Origin: an uncultured Algibacter sp.
GTDB lineage: Bacteria; Bacteroidota; Bacteroidia; Flavobacteriales; Flavobacteriaceae
NCBI RefSeq assembly: GCF_947495675.1
Contig: NZ_CANLZX010000024.1
Span: 1 to 56,564 of the forward strand
DNA length: 56,564 nt
Reading direction: 5' to 3'
Both the position numbers and the translations under genes were made by a program. The notes below the pieces were generated by a model. The model did no database searches, was not told the DNA's origin, and saw nothing but the letters and a program-made list of their open reading frames with translations. This document shows, piece after piece, positions 19,187-27,307 of this stretch. The number at the start of each line of letters is the position of its first letter. The stretch's first letter is position 1.

Positions 19187-20134
19187 ATGAAAGATTTAAG
19201 AATTGTTTTTATGGGTACGCCAGATTTTGCTGTTGCCACATTAAAAACATTAGTAGAACATAATTATAATATAGTTGGTGTTATTACTGCACCAGATAAA
19301 CCCGCAGGACGCGGCAGAAAACTTAATGAGAGCGCTGTTAAGCAATATGCCAAATCGCAAGATTTAACAATTTTACAGCCAACTAATTTAAAAAACGAAG
19401 CTTTTCTTGCAGAATTAAAAGCCCTTAATGCTAACTTACAAATAGTTGTAGCGTTTAGAATGTTACCAAAACAGGTTTGGCAAATGCCGGAATATGGAAC
19501 CTTTAACTTACACGCATCACTACTTCCTAATTACCGAGGTGCAGCTCCAATAAATTGGGCTATTATAAATGGTGAAACTAAAACAGGTGTTTCTACATTT
19601 TTTATTGATGAAAAAATAGATACTGGAGATATGATTCTTCAAGAAGAAGTTGAAATTACGCCCAATGAAAATGCAGGTGTGCTACATGATAAATTAATGG
19701 CCCTTGGTAGCCAATTAGTTTTAAAGACCGTAGATGCCATTAAAAACGATACTGTTACCACTATAAAGCAACAAGAAACTAAAGAAATTAAAACAGCTTA
19801 CAAGCTTAATAAGGACAACTGTAAAATTGATTGGACAAACTCTATAGATAACATTTACAACCATATTCGTGGTTTATCACCTTATCCAGCTGCTTGGTGT
19901 ACGTTAATTAATAATGAAGACACTTTAGATGTTAAATTATATAAGGTAGAAAAAGAAGTTTTAGAGCATGATTTAGAAATTGGCACCATACTTTCAACCA
20001 AAAAGGAATTAAAGGTAGCAGTAACAAATGGTTACATAATAATTAAAGAAATTAAACTACCAGGAAAGCGAACCATGGAAATAAAATCGCTTTTAAATGG
20101 ATATACATTTCATGAAAATGCTAAAATGCTCTAA
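19187..20134 (+). CDS. fmt: Methionyl-tRNA formyltransferase
   Basis: 315 aa, the usual length. The N-terminal formyltransferase domain has FMGTPDFAV, the folate/catalytic region NLHASLLPNYRGAAPINWAI (Asn-His pair and SLLP), and FFIDEKIDTGDM with the catalytic Asp. The C-terminal OB-like domain ends with KSLLNGYTF. It formylates initiator Met-tRNA from 10-formyl-THF in the cytoplasm. No def gene is adjacent. It starts right after repeat element B, with a purine-rich leader (AAAAGAAAAAAAGAG). Confidence 0.95.
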   Translation: MKDLRIVFMGTPDFAVATLKTLVEHNYNIVGVITAPDKPAGRGRKLNESAVKQYAKSQDLTILQPTNLKNEAFLAELKALNANLQIVVAFRMLPKQVWQMPEYGTFNLHASLLPNYRGAAPINWAIINGETKTGVSTFFIDEKIDTGDMILQEEVEITPNENAGVLHDKLMALGSQLVLKTVDAIKNDTVTTIKQQETKEIKTAYKLNKDNCKIDWTNSIDNIYNHIRGLSPYPAAWCTLINNEDTLDVKLYKVEKEVLEHDLEIGTILSTKKELKVAVTNGYIIIKEIKLPGKRTMEIKSLLNGYTFHENAKML

Positions 20135-20238
20135 ACCCTTATCCTCACTCATTTTCTAAAAAAATCGATAAAAGGAGTCTCCTTTATTAACAAATGGTAT
20201 AAGTTATCAACAAATAAGCGTTTTTCCCTTGCTGTTAC

Positions 20239-20268
20239 TTGTGTGGTTACATAATCCGTATAAATTTG
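20239..20268 (+). promoter_or_regulatory. HU promoter
   Basis: TTG, 19 nt, then TAAATTTG (consensus TAnnTTTG), about 54 bp before the HU start codon. Confidence 0.6.
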
Positions 20269-20322
20269 TAAAGGTTATTACAAAAATGTTTAACCGATTT
20301 ATTAATAATTAAATTTTATATT

Positions 20323-20595
20323 ATGAACAAAACAGATTTAATCGATGCAATGGCAGAACACGCTGGAATTACTAAAGCAGCTGCTAAAAAAGCTTTAGAG
20401 TGTGCCATTATAGAAATTGAAGGTGCTTTACAAAAAGGTAACAGAGTTTCTTTAGTTGGTTTCGGATCTTGGTCAGTTTCTAAAAGAGCTGCAAGAGAAG
20501 GAAGAAACCCTCAAACTGGTGCAACAATCAAAATCAAAGCAAAAAACGTAGTAAAGTTTAAAGCTGGATCTGATTTATCAAGTGCAGTAAACTAA
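20323..20595 (+). CDS. HU family DNA-binding protein
   Basis: 90 aa, the standard HU length. MNKTDLIDAMAEHAGITK is the helical dimer domain, VSLVGFGSWSVSKRAAREGR leads into the DNA-binding arm, and GRNPQTGATIKIKA is the family signature. It is a nucleoid protein that bends DNA as a dimer. It is a single-gene unit with its own promoter and a strong terminator. Confidence 0.96.
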   Translation: MNKTDLIDAMAEHAGITKAAAKKALECAIIEIEGALQKGNRVSLVGFGSWSVSKRAAREGRNPQTGATIKIKAKNVVKFKAGSDLSSAVN

Positions 20596-20618
20596 TTATT
20601 TACTCCTTTTTAATATTA

Positions 20619-20649
20619 AAAAGCTTCCATATTTATGGAAGCTTTTTTT
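20619..20649 (+). terminator. Terminator of HU gene
   Basis: The stem AAGCTTCCAT / ATGGAAGCTT has a 4-nt loop and runs into seven T. Confidence 0.9.
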
Positions 20650-20716
20650 ATATATACACTAAAGAGTTGTTTTTTTAATAAATTAATCTTAGATTTATTT
20701 ATTAAATGCCAAAAAT

Positions 20717-21277
20717 ATGGTTACAACAAAACCCAAAAAAGGAGATTTATTGATTGCTGAACCAGCAATAATTGGCGATGTTTCTTTTAATCGCTCTATA
20801 GTTTTACTTGCAGATCATTCAAAAGAAGGTTCTATAGGTTTTATTCTTAATAAACCTCTTGAGTATAATATTAATGATTTAATACCTGAAGTTGAAGCTA
20901 CTTTTAAAGTTTATAATGGCGGTCCTGTAGAACAAGATAACTTATACTTTATTCATAAAATACCAACCTTAATTCCTAACAGTATTGAAATTTCTTTAGG
21001 TATTTATTGGGGTGGCGATTTTACTAAAGTAGCAGAACTTATTAAAAATAATATTATTCAAGAAAATGATATTAAGTTTTTCTTAGGCTATTCTGGTTGG
21101 GAAACTAGCCAATTAGAAGATGAGTTAAAAGCCAATTCGTGGGTGGTATCAAAAAACACCTATGAAAAAAACATCATAGAAAAAGATTATGAAACATTTT
21201 GGAAAGAAAAAATGTTAGAGTTTGGTGGCGAATATAGTATTTGGTCTAATGCACCAGAAAACCCTAGTTATAATTAA
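20717..21277 (+). CDS. YqgE/AlgH family protein
   Basis: 186 aa. Family motifs: KGDLLIAEPAIIGDVSFNRS at the N-terminus, EGSIGFILNKPL, YNGGPVEQDNLYFIH, and FLGYSGWETSQLEDEL. It is a cytoplasmic protein family of uncertain biochemical role (a regulator in some Gammaproteobacteria). It overlaps the aminotransferase gene tail to tail by 4 bp. Confidence 0.93.
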   Translation: MVTTKPKKGDLLIAEPAIIGDVSFNRSIVLLADHSKEGSIGFILNKPLEYNINDLIPEVEATFKVYNGGPVEQDNLYFIHKIPTLIPNSIEISLGIYWGGDFTKVAELIKNNIIQENDIKFFLGYSGWETSQLEDELKANSWVVSKNTYEKNIIEKDYETFWKEKMLEFGGEYSIWSNAPENPSYN

Positions 21278-22116
21278 GCCAATCTTATTTTTACGTTTAA
21301 TTTTTGCAGTAACAAGCTCGCTATGTCATTTTTAAATAGCTTTTTTCTGTATTTGCTTACTGGTTGTATTCCTGTTATAACATTTGTAATAAACATTTCG
21401 TCTGCTTTTTGAATTTCAAAAGGCGAAATCGATTCTTCTACCAATTGGTATTCTGGTAATAATTTAACAATGTTAAGGAGTTGTGTACGCATAACCCCTT
21501 TTAAACACCCATCTGTTAATGGTGGTGTTTTAATTACTGTGCCTTTTACTAAAAACACATTACCATTTAGGGCCTCAACAACATGCTTATTGGTATTTAG
21601 TAATAAACAATTATTTAAAGCATTCTCTTTAGCATAAATACTACCAACCACGTTTATGGCTTTATTGTTTGTTTTTAAAGTAGATAACAAACTAGGAGAC
21701 ACATAAAAATCTTTAAATAAATCTACCTCGTAAAAAGCATCGTTTATTAAATAAAAATCGTCTGAAATTGCTTTTACAGAGATTACATAACTAATATCGT
21801 TTGTTGTTGGTGCATATAAGCCACCATCATTTCTATGTATTTGTATTTTAACTCGCGAAGATTTTTTTGAAAGCTCATTAGTAGCTATGGTTTTATGAAT
21901 TTCATCTTCCAAAAACTCCATAGTAAAATTCATGGGTATTTCCATACGCATAATACGCATAGAGGCCATTAATCGAAAATAATGATCTTCCCAAAATAAA
22001 ATTTTACCATTTATAACTTTTATAGTTTCAAAAAGGGCATCACCATAAGCATAACCTCTGTTTTGAGTTGATAAAATAGTATGTTCTTCTAAAAGTGATC
22101 CGTTAAAATTTATCAT
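21274..22116 (-). CDS. Class IV aminotransferase (ADC lyase / branched-chain type)
   Basis: 280 aa. PLP fold-type IV motifs: NRGYAYGDALFETIKV, the lysine region STLKTNNKAINV, and the cofactor signature EALNGNVFLVKGTVIKTPPL followed by DGCLKGVMR. Members are either 4-amino-4-deoxychorismate lyase (folate) or branched-chain/D-amino-acid aminotransferases; the sequence alone does not separate them, and no pabA/B is adjacent. A terminator-like hairpin ends 6 nt before the ATG. Confidence 0.85.
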   Translation of the reverse strand: MINFNGSLLEEHTILSTQNRGYAYGDALFETIKVINGKILFWEDHYFRLMASMRIMRMEIPMNFTMEFLEDEIHKTIATNELSKKSSRVKIQIHRNDGGLYAPTTNDISYVISVKAISDDFYLINDAFYEVDLFKDFYVSPSLLSTLKTNNKAINVVGSIYAKENALNNCLLLNTNKHVVEALNGNVFLVKGTVIKTPPLTDGCLKGVMRTQLLNIVKLLPEYQLVEESISPFEIQKADEMFITNVITGIQPVSKYRKKLFKNDIASLLLQKLNVKIRLA

Positions 22117-22151
22117 AAAAAATCCCGCTTTCGTTAATTTGAAAAGCGGGA
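22117..22151 (-). terminator. Terminator/attenuator directly before the aminotransferase start
   Basis: On the minus strand, stem TCCCGCTTT / AAAGCGGGA (11-nt loop) is followed by six T that abut the aminotransferase ATG. It should end most transcripts of the START-like gene. Confidence 0.75.
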
Positions 22152-22181
22152 CAAATATAATTTAAAATATACTATTTTAAG

Positions 22182-22574
22182 TTAGGCAGAACCTAATACT
22201 TGCTTTAAACTAGATATTTGATTAGTCCATAACATTTTAGCTTCATCCACCTCATCATCTTCAGCAAAATCTGTAATCATTAATGACACATCTTTAGTTA
22301 TCTCGTCCACTTGAATTCTAATTTCAAAAAAACAAGATAAACCATCTTCTTCATCTTCTATCCATCTAAATTTAACGCGTTCGCCGGTTTTTTTATTTAA
22401 TAATTTTGCTTTTTCTTCACTATCATCCCATATAAATGTAAATAGCTCTCCACGAGAGTTTACATTATCAGAAAACCATTCAGACAAACCCGATGGTGTC
22501 GATATATATTGATATAATAATTGTGGCGAAGCATGAATAGGAAATTCAATTTCAAATTTAACTTTATCGTCCAT
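22182..22574 (-). CDS. START-like (SRPBCC) domain protein
   Basis: 130 aa, acidic. The START/AHSA1-type fold pattern shows as FEIEFPIHASPQLLYQYIST, SGLSEWFSDNV and FTFIWDDSEEKAKLL, with a C-terminal helix (MLWTNQISSLKQVLGS). It is a small cytoplasmic ligand-binding fold; the ligand is unknown. The gene is separated from the next gene by a strong hairpin. Confidence 0.85.
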   Translation of the reverse strand: MDDKVKFEIEFPIHASPQLLYQYISTPSGLSEWFSDNVNSRGELFTFIWDDSEEKAKLLNKKTGERVKFRWIEDEEDGLSCFFEIRIQVDEITKDVSLMITDFAEDDEVDEAKMLWTNQISSLKQVLGSA

Positions 22575-22661
22575 AAGTGTGTTTAAATATTATGATGCTC
22601 AATATATACATAAATTGATAAGTTTAGCAAGAAAAATTAATAATATTTTCCTTAAGTTCTG

Positions 22662-22692
22662 TTTGCTTACATGAATAATGTTTTTATATTTG
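22662..22692 (+). promoter_or_regulatory. Promoter of tRNA-Met
   Basis: TTTG, 19 nt, TATATTTG: a perfect Bacteroidota promoter 14 nt before the tRNA. Confidence 0.8.
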
Positions 22693-22706
22693 CAGCCTTA
22701 AATTAT

Positions 22707-22780
22707 GGCGAGGTAGCTCAGCTGGTTAGAGCGTCGGATTCATAACCCGGAGGTCGCGGGATCGTGCCCCGCTCTCGCTA
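22707..22780 (+). tRNA. tRNA-Met (CAT)
   Basis: 74 nt, from GGCGAGGTAGCTC to the discriminator A. The anticodon loop is TTCATAA (CAT), and the D stem GCTC/GAGC and T stem GCGGG/CCCGC are intact. The acceptor stem has G-U pairs at both ends. The T loop ATCGTGC is atypical but seen in flavobacterial elongator-type Met tRNAs. The CCA is not encoded. It borders the accessory block that follows. Confidence 0.92.
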
Positions 22781-22801
22781 CAAGATTTAAATTCTTAATT
22801 T

Positions 22802-22838
22802 AAAACGGTTTAGTTTATTCTAAACCGTTTTTTTTTGT
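22802..22838 (+). terminator. Terminator of tRNA-Met
   Basis: Stem AAACGGTTTAG / CTAAACCGTTT with a 6-nt loop and nine or more T after it. Confidence 0.88.
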
Positions 22839-22879
22839 TTTTTAAACATCTCTTCATTCTTATGGTTAATCTTTAACAA

Positions 22880-22911
22880 AACAAAAAACGCCAAACAAAA
22901 TATGTTGGCGT
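22880..22911 (-). terminator. Terminator of the hsd operon
   Basis: On the minus strand ACGCCAA / TTGGCGT with a 10-nt loop, then TTTTTTGT. It lies just after the last small frame of the operon. Confidence 0.8.
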
Positions 22912-22936
22912 CTTAATCACTTAATAATACAATTAC

Positions 22937-23041
22937 TTAGTCTTCCCTAGAATGATGGTATTCATCATTGTTGGGATTTAATTGATTTGAATGATTGTCA
23001 TTGTCTGCTTGAATTTGATCTTCGTCTCTGTCGTCTTTCAT
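22937..23041 (-). CDS. Possible 34-aa acidic peptide at the end of the hsd operon
   Basis: Starts at the ATG at 23041, 31 bp after the hsdR stop, and stops 25 bp before the operon terminator. The peptide is rich in Asp, Asn, Gln and His (MKDDRDEDQIQADNDNHSNQ). A longer frame overlapping hsdR exists but is less likely. A DNA-mimic-like charge is only speculation. It may not be a gene. Confidence 0.35.
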   Translation of the reverse strand: MKDDRDEDQIQADNDNHSNQLNPNNDEYHHSRED

Positions 23042-23072
23042 AATATATTTGGGTTTAAAGTTTAAAATAATA

Positions 23073-26000
23073 TTAATTTTTATACTTTTTAAAATTCTCA
23101 GCTTGTTCAAAGATTTCTTTAAAGACCTCATCTTTTGTTATTGGCGGATAATCGTTTTCTGCTAATAGAATTATCAAATCGACTTTCAACTCTGCTTTTA
23201 TATCATCTCTTTGATTCCAATCTGTATATTTAGCTTTATCATCCACTACCTTTTTCACTTCTTTAGCTAGGTGTATTAATTTATCTTCTGGATAATTAAA
23301 ATCGTATTTATGTGCAATTGTTTTTAATATATCATAAAATGCTTTTTCTTCGAAGTCTATACCTAAATCAGAAAACGAATCTTTTTCTTTTCTAAGCTCA
23401 TGATACAAATCTATAATTTCATCTGTAAAATCCTCAAGAACATTACTTTGCAAAATATCTTGCTCACTACGCTCGTTGTATTTATCAACTATACTTTTAA
23501 ACTTTTTTGAGAAATCAATCCCTTGCATTTTATTTGTTTTCTTAAGCTCGTCTATTGCTTTTAACAATAGCTGTTGCAATAGTTTAATCTTAGTATTTGG
23601 CAATTTTATTTTTTCAATTTTTGCTAAATATGCATCATCAAAAATATCAATTTCATTTTGTCGATCTTCACCTAATTTAAAAATCTCTTCTACACCATCA
23701 CTTAACAAGGCTTCTTTTATCATTTCACGAACCCTTGCATTCATTTGAGCAGTATCGGGCGCGTTACCTTTGGTAAGTTTAAAAACTATGGAACGAATGG
23801 CTAAATAAAAGTGAATATGGTCCTTTTGTAGCTCCGTAAATGCATCAGCACCACAACAAATATCGTAAGCAGCTTTTAAGCGCTTTACAATATTCATAAA
23901 ACGTGTTTCTATGTTTTTGGTTAGTTGTATAAATTCAGCTCCATTATTTAAACATTCTAATTGTTTAATACCAATTCCAGAAAAATACTCAGAAGCATCA
24001 AACTTATGAAACAATTTGGCTAACAGATCTAATTGGTCTTTAACCACGACTATAGAGGTTTGTATGTCTTCAAAATTTTGACCATCAACCGCAGAATATT
24101 GCTTTAATGCTAAATTCATTTGTTTTTTAAAGCCAATATAATCAACCACCAAACCTTTTTCTTTAGACTTGTATTTTCTATTAACTCTAGAAATGGTTTG
24201 TATTAAATTGTGTTGCTGAATGGGTTTATCTATATACATGGTGTCTAAAAAAGGTACATCAAATCCTGTTAACCACATATCGACCACAATAGCAATTTTA
24301 AAGTTCGATTTTTCGTTTTTAAATTGCCTATCTAACTCTTTTCTATCCTCTTTTGTACCTAACAAATCGTACATTTCTTTAGGGTCATCTTTACCACGTG
24401 TCATTATCATTTTAATGCGCTCCATTGGCTTAATTTCCTTTTTCTCTTTTTCTGTAAGTGTAGACCCTTCTTCAAATGCTTTAACCTCCGCCCATTTTGG
24501 TCTTAAAGCAATAATTTCTAGGTACAAATTATAGGCTATAGGCCTAGAACTGCATACAAATAATGCTTTCCCTTTTATAGTTGCCCCTTCCTCTATTCTA
24601 GTTTCGTAATGTTTTACAAAATCTTCGGCAACCGCTTTTAGTCTATCGGGATCGCCAATTATGGCATTCATATTGGCAGAAGCCTTTTTGCTTTCTTCTA
24701 TTTGATAATCGTTAGTACCTTCTTCTGCACATTGATTATAATAGGCTTCAATTTCTTCTAATTTGGAGTTCTCTAAGACTACTTTAGCTGCACGACCTTC
24801 ATAGACTATACGTACCGTAATTTCATCTTTTTCGGACTCCGTCATGGTGTACGAATCTATAATATCTCCAAACACATTTAAAGTGGCATCAATAGGTGTG
24901 CCTGTAAAGCCAACATAGGTGGCATTTGGTAGAGAATCGTGTAAGTATTTAGCAAAACCATAGGTCTTTTTTACGCCATTCTCGGTTACTGTTACTTTTT
25001 GGTCTAAGTTAATTTGACTACGATGTGCTTCGTCTGAAATACAAATGACATTCGTTCTATCGGTTAACACATCTAAGTCTTCAGTAAATTTATGTATCGT
25101 GGTTAAAAACACCCCACCACTTTTACGGTTTTGAAGTAATTCTTTTAATTCATTTCTACTTTGAACTCTAATTATATTATTATCACCAACATATTCTTTA
25201 GCATTGGTATATTGACCAGACAATTGGTCGTCTAAATCTGTTCTATCTGTAATGATTATTAATGTAGGACTTTTAAAATACGCACTACGCATTAACAATC
25301 TAGACAAAAACAACATGGTGTAACTTTTACCACAACCTGTTGCTCCAAAGTAAGTTCCTCCTTTTCCGTCTCCTTCTGGCTTTTGGTGTTGTTTTATATT
25401 TTCAAGTAGCTTGGTTGCAGCATAGTACTGCGGATAACGACATACTATTTTTAACTCGTGTTTGTTGCTATCTGGAAAGTATATAAAATTATGAATTACC
25501 TCACGCAGTCTGTTTTTGTTAAACAAACCTTGTATCATGGTATACATGCTATTAATACCATCTACCTCTTTATCTAAGCCTAATACTTTTCGCCATGCGT
25601 AGTAAAACTCATAGTTAGAAAAGAATGATCCCATTTTACTATTTACACCATCACTAATAATACAAAATGCATTGTACTTAAATAGTTCTGGAATATCGCG
25701 TCTATAACGTGTAGTTAATTGTACATAAGCATCGTGTATAGTTGTGTTTTCTCTAATAGCTGTTTTAAACTCAAAAACTACTAAGGGCAACCCATTGATA
25801 TATAAAATACCATCTGGAATACGTTTTTCATACCCATATATTTCTAACTGGTTTACAATTTTATAAGTGTTGTTATCTAGATTTGAATAATCTATAAGAT
25901 GAATGTATAAGTCTTTTTTAGAGCGGTCTTCGCGCTCTAACTGAAAGCCATTAGAAACCAATTTCATTATTTGCTTGTTAGACTCGTACAAATCTGAAGC

Positions 26001-26216
26001 ACTAAAAACTTCTAACTTTCTAATAATGCTATTAACTTCATTATCTGTTAGGTTTTCATTTTTATATTGGTTTTGCAAATAGCTTTTAATATCTGCTTTT
26101 ATTAATACTTCGTTTTGGTTTCGCTCAATGGTATTACCTAAAACATGAGGTATACCTTCGTTACCCAATAACTCAATAAAAACGTTTTCTAATTGTGCTT
26201 CTGTAAATTTACCCAT
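23073..26216 (-). CDS. hsdR: Type I restriction endonuclease subunit R
   Basis: 1047 aa, full length. The N-terminal nuclease has P134-D135 and E149-F-K151 (PD-(D/E)xK). The SF2 motor has Walker A GATGCGKS (291-298), DEAH (395-398), GFTGTPI, and the motif VI region QTISRVNRKYKSKEKG. A C-terminal helical domain (about 750-1047) docks to the methyltransferase in this family. It cleaves unmethylated DNA after ATP-driven translocation. It is the last large gene of a minus-strand operon, separated from hsdS by three unrelated genes, which is an unusual order. Confidence 0.96.
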   Translation of the reverse strand: MGKFTEAQLENVFIELLGNEGIPHVLGNTIERNQNEVLIKADIKSYLQNQYKNENLTDNEVNSIIRKLEVFSASDLYESNKQIMKLVSNGFQLEREDRSKKDLYIHLIDYSNLDNNTYKIVNQLEIYGYEKRIPDGILYINGLPLVVFEFKTAIRENTTIHDAYVQLTTRYRRDIPELFKYNAFCIISDGVNSKMGSFFSNYEFYYAWRKVLGLDKEVDGINSMYTMIQGLFNKNRLREVIHNFIYFPDSNKHELKIVCRYPQYYAATKLLENIKQHQKPEGDGKGGTYFGATGCGKSYTMLFLSRLLMRSAYFKSPTLIIITDRTDLDDQLSGQYTNAKEYVGDNNIIRVQSRNELKELLQNRKSGGVFLTTIHKFTEDLDVLTDRTNVICISDEAHRSQINLDQKVTVTENGVKKTYGFAKYLHDSLPNATYVGFTGTPIDATLNVFGDIIDSYTMTESEKDEITVRIVYEGRAAKVVLENSKLEEIEAYYNQCAEEGTNDYQIEESKKASANMNAIIGDPDRLKAVAEDFVKHYETRIEEGATIKGKALFVCSSRPIAYNLYLEIIALRPKWAEVKAFEEGSTLTEKEKKEIKPMERIKMIMTRGKDDPKEMYDLLGTKEDRKELDRQFKNEKSNFKIAIVVDMWLTGFDVPFLDTMYIDKPIQQHNLIQTISRVNRKYKSKEKGLVVDYIGFKKQMNLALKQYSAVDGQNFEDIQTSIVVVKDQLDLLAKLFHKFDASEYFSGIGIKQLECLNNGAEFIQLTKNIETRFMNIVKRLKAAYDICCGADAFTELQKDHIHFYLAIRSIVFKLTKGNAPDTAQMNARVREMIKEALLSDGVEEIFKLGEDRQNEIDIFDDAYLAKIEKIKLPNTKIKLLQQLLLKAIDELKKTNKMQGIDFSKKFKSIVDKYNERSEQDILQSNVLEDFTDEIIDLYHELRKEKDSFSDLGIDFEEKAFYDILKTIAHKYDFNYPEDKLIHLAKEVKKVVDDKAKYTDWNQRDDIKAELKVDLIILLAENDYPPITKDEVFKEIFEQAENFKKYKN

Positions 26217-26234
26217 CTTAAAAGATTATAAGGT

Positions 26235-27257
26235 TTAGTTCTCTAAATATAATTCTTTAGTATAAGTTACATGTGGCTCTTTAATTTCCTTTGTCCCCAT
26301 TTCTCGTTCTAAAACTACCGCTGCTATACTCACTAACACATTAATACCATGCGAAGTGTCTGGGTTTTTAATTCCTAAATACATTTGTTCAGAAAAACGA
26401 TCTTCCACCTCAACATTTGCTGCTATAATATTTTCTCTTGTTCCTATAGGAAAATGATTAAAAACTTGTTTACTTATAAACAAATTCAAGTTATTATGAT
26501 CTATCAAATAAACATCGCAATAATCTGCTCCTGGTGGATTACCTAATTGATCAATTACAAAACCTAATCCACCTGTATTATCAACCAATTTAGTTAAATC
26601 TGAAACTAAATTAATTTGCTTAGAGGTACTTTCAATCATAGTTTTATCTCTAAATGAAGATACCCTATAATACCATTTTACAGTATTTATGGGTAAATTA
26701 AAAGGTATTGCTATTCTAGATTTACCACCTTTAAACATGGCATTAGAACCACTATTTACATAAAAATACTGATTGGTAGTAACATCTTTTACCTTATAAG
26801 TTTCACTTTTCACAAAAGATTCTTGTCTAACCGTATATGTTGTATCGGTTAATGTACGCTCTTTAACGGTGGTATTAAAAGATATTAAATCTTCTGATGC
26901 TGGTATTCTATCTACTTTAAAATTGCAGATACGTCGGGCTAACGAGCTGTTTTCAAAATTGAATATGTAAATACCTGTTCTTTTTATTGTAATCTCCTTT
27001 TTATCTATATTTATAACATTAAACTCTGAATAAATTTTAGAAGCACCATATTCAAAAATCTCAAAATTCTTTAGTTTTTTGCCTCGTTCTTCAGAATAAC
27101 TTATTACTAACTTATCGCCTTCTGCAAAGCCATACACCATTTGCTGTGTTGTCATGGCCATCATTCTAAAATTTAAATCGACAACATTTATCGGATTCGT
27201 TTCTGCTTTTAATTGTAATGAAAAAGTTAGTAATAGTAGTAGGTAGATTGGTTTCAT
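26235..27257 (-). CDS. Predicted secreted protein inside the restriction operon
   Basis: 340 aa with a clear signal peptide (MKPIYLLLLLTFSLQLKA/E). The mature part alternates beta segments with charged turns; GIYIFNFENSSLARRICNF resembles a small beta-sandwich, and VKWYYRVSSFRDKTMIES follows. No known catalytic motif is seen. It lies 18 bp upstream of hsdR and 50 bp after the DUF262 gene on the same strand, so it is transcribed with cytoplasmic defence enzymes even though it should leave the cytoplasm. The function is not recognised. Confidence 0.75.
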   Translation of the reverse strand: MKPIYLLLLLTFSLQLKAETNPINVVDLNFRMMAMTTQQMVYGFAEGDKLVISYSEERGKKLKNFEIFEYGASKIYSEFNVINIDKKEITIKRTGIYIFNFENSSLARRICNFKVDRIPASEDLISFNTTVKERTLTDTTYTVRQESFVKSETYKVKDVTTNQYFYVNSGSNAMFKGGKSRIAIPFNLPINTVKWYYRVSSFRDKTMIESTSKQINLVSDLTKLVDNTGGLGFVIDQLGNPPGADYCDVYLIDHNNLNLFISKQVFNHFPIGTRENIIAANVEVEDRFSEQMYLGIKNPDTSHGINVLVSIAAVVLEREMGTKEIKEPHVTYTKELYLEN

Positions 27258-27307
27258 TTAATTAAGGTGTTTATATTTAATTTATTAATTGAAGTTTTCA
27301 TTTAAGC

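Noticed and set aside
24220..24534. 104-aa frame on the plus strand
   Set aside because: Antisense inside hsdR.
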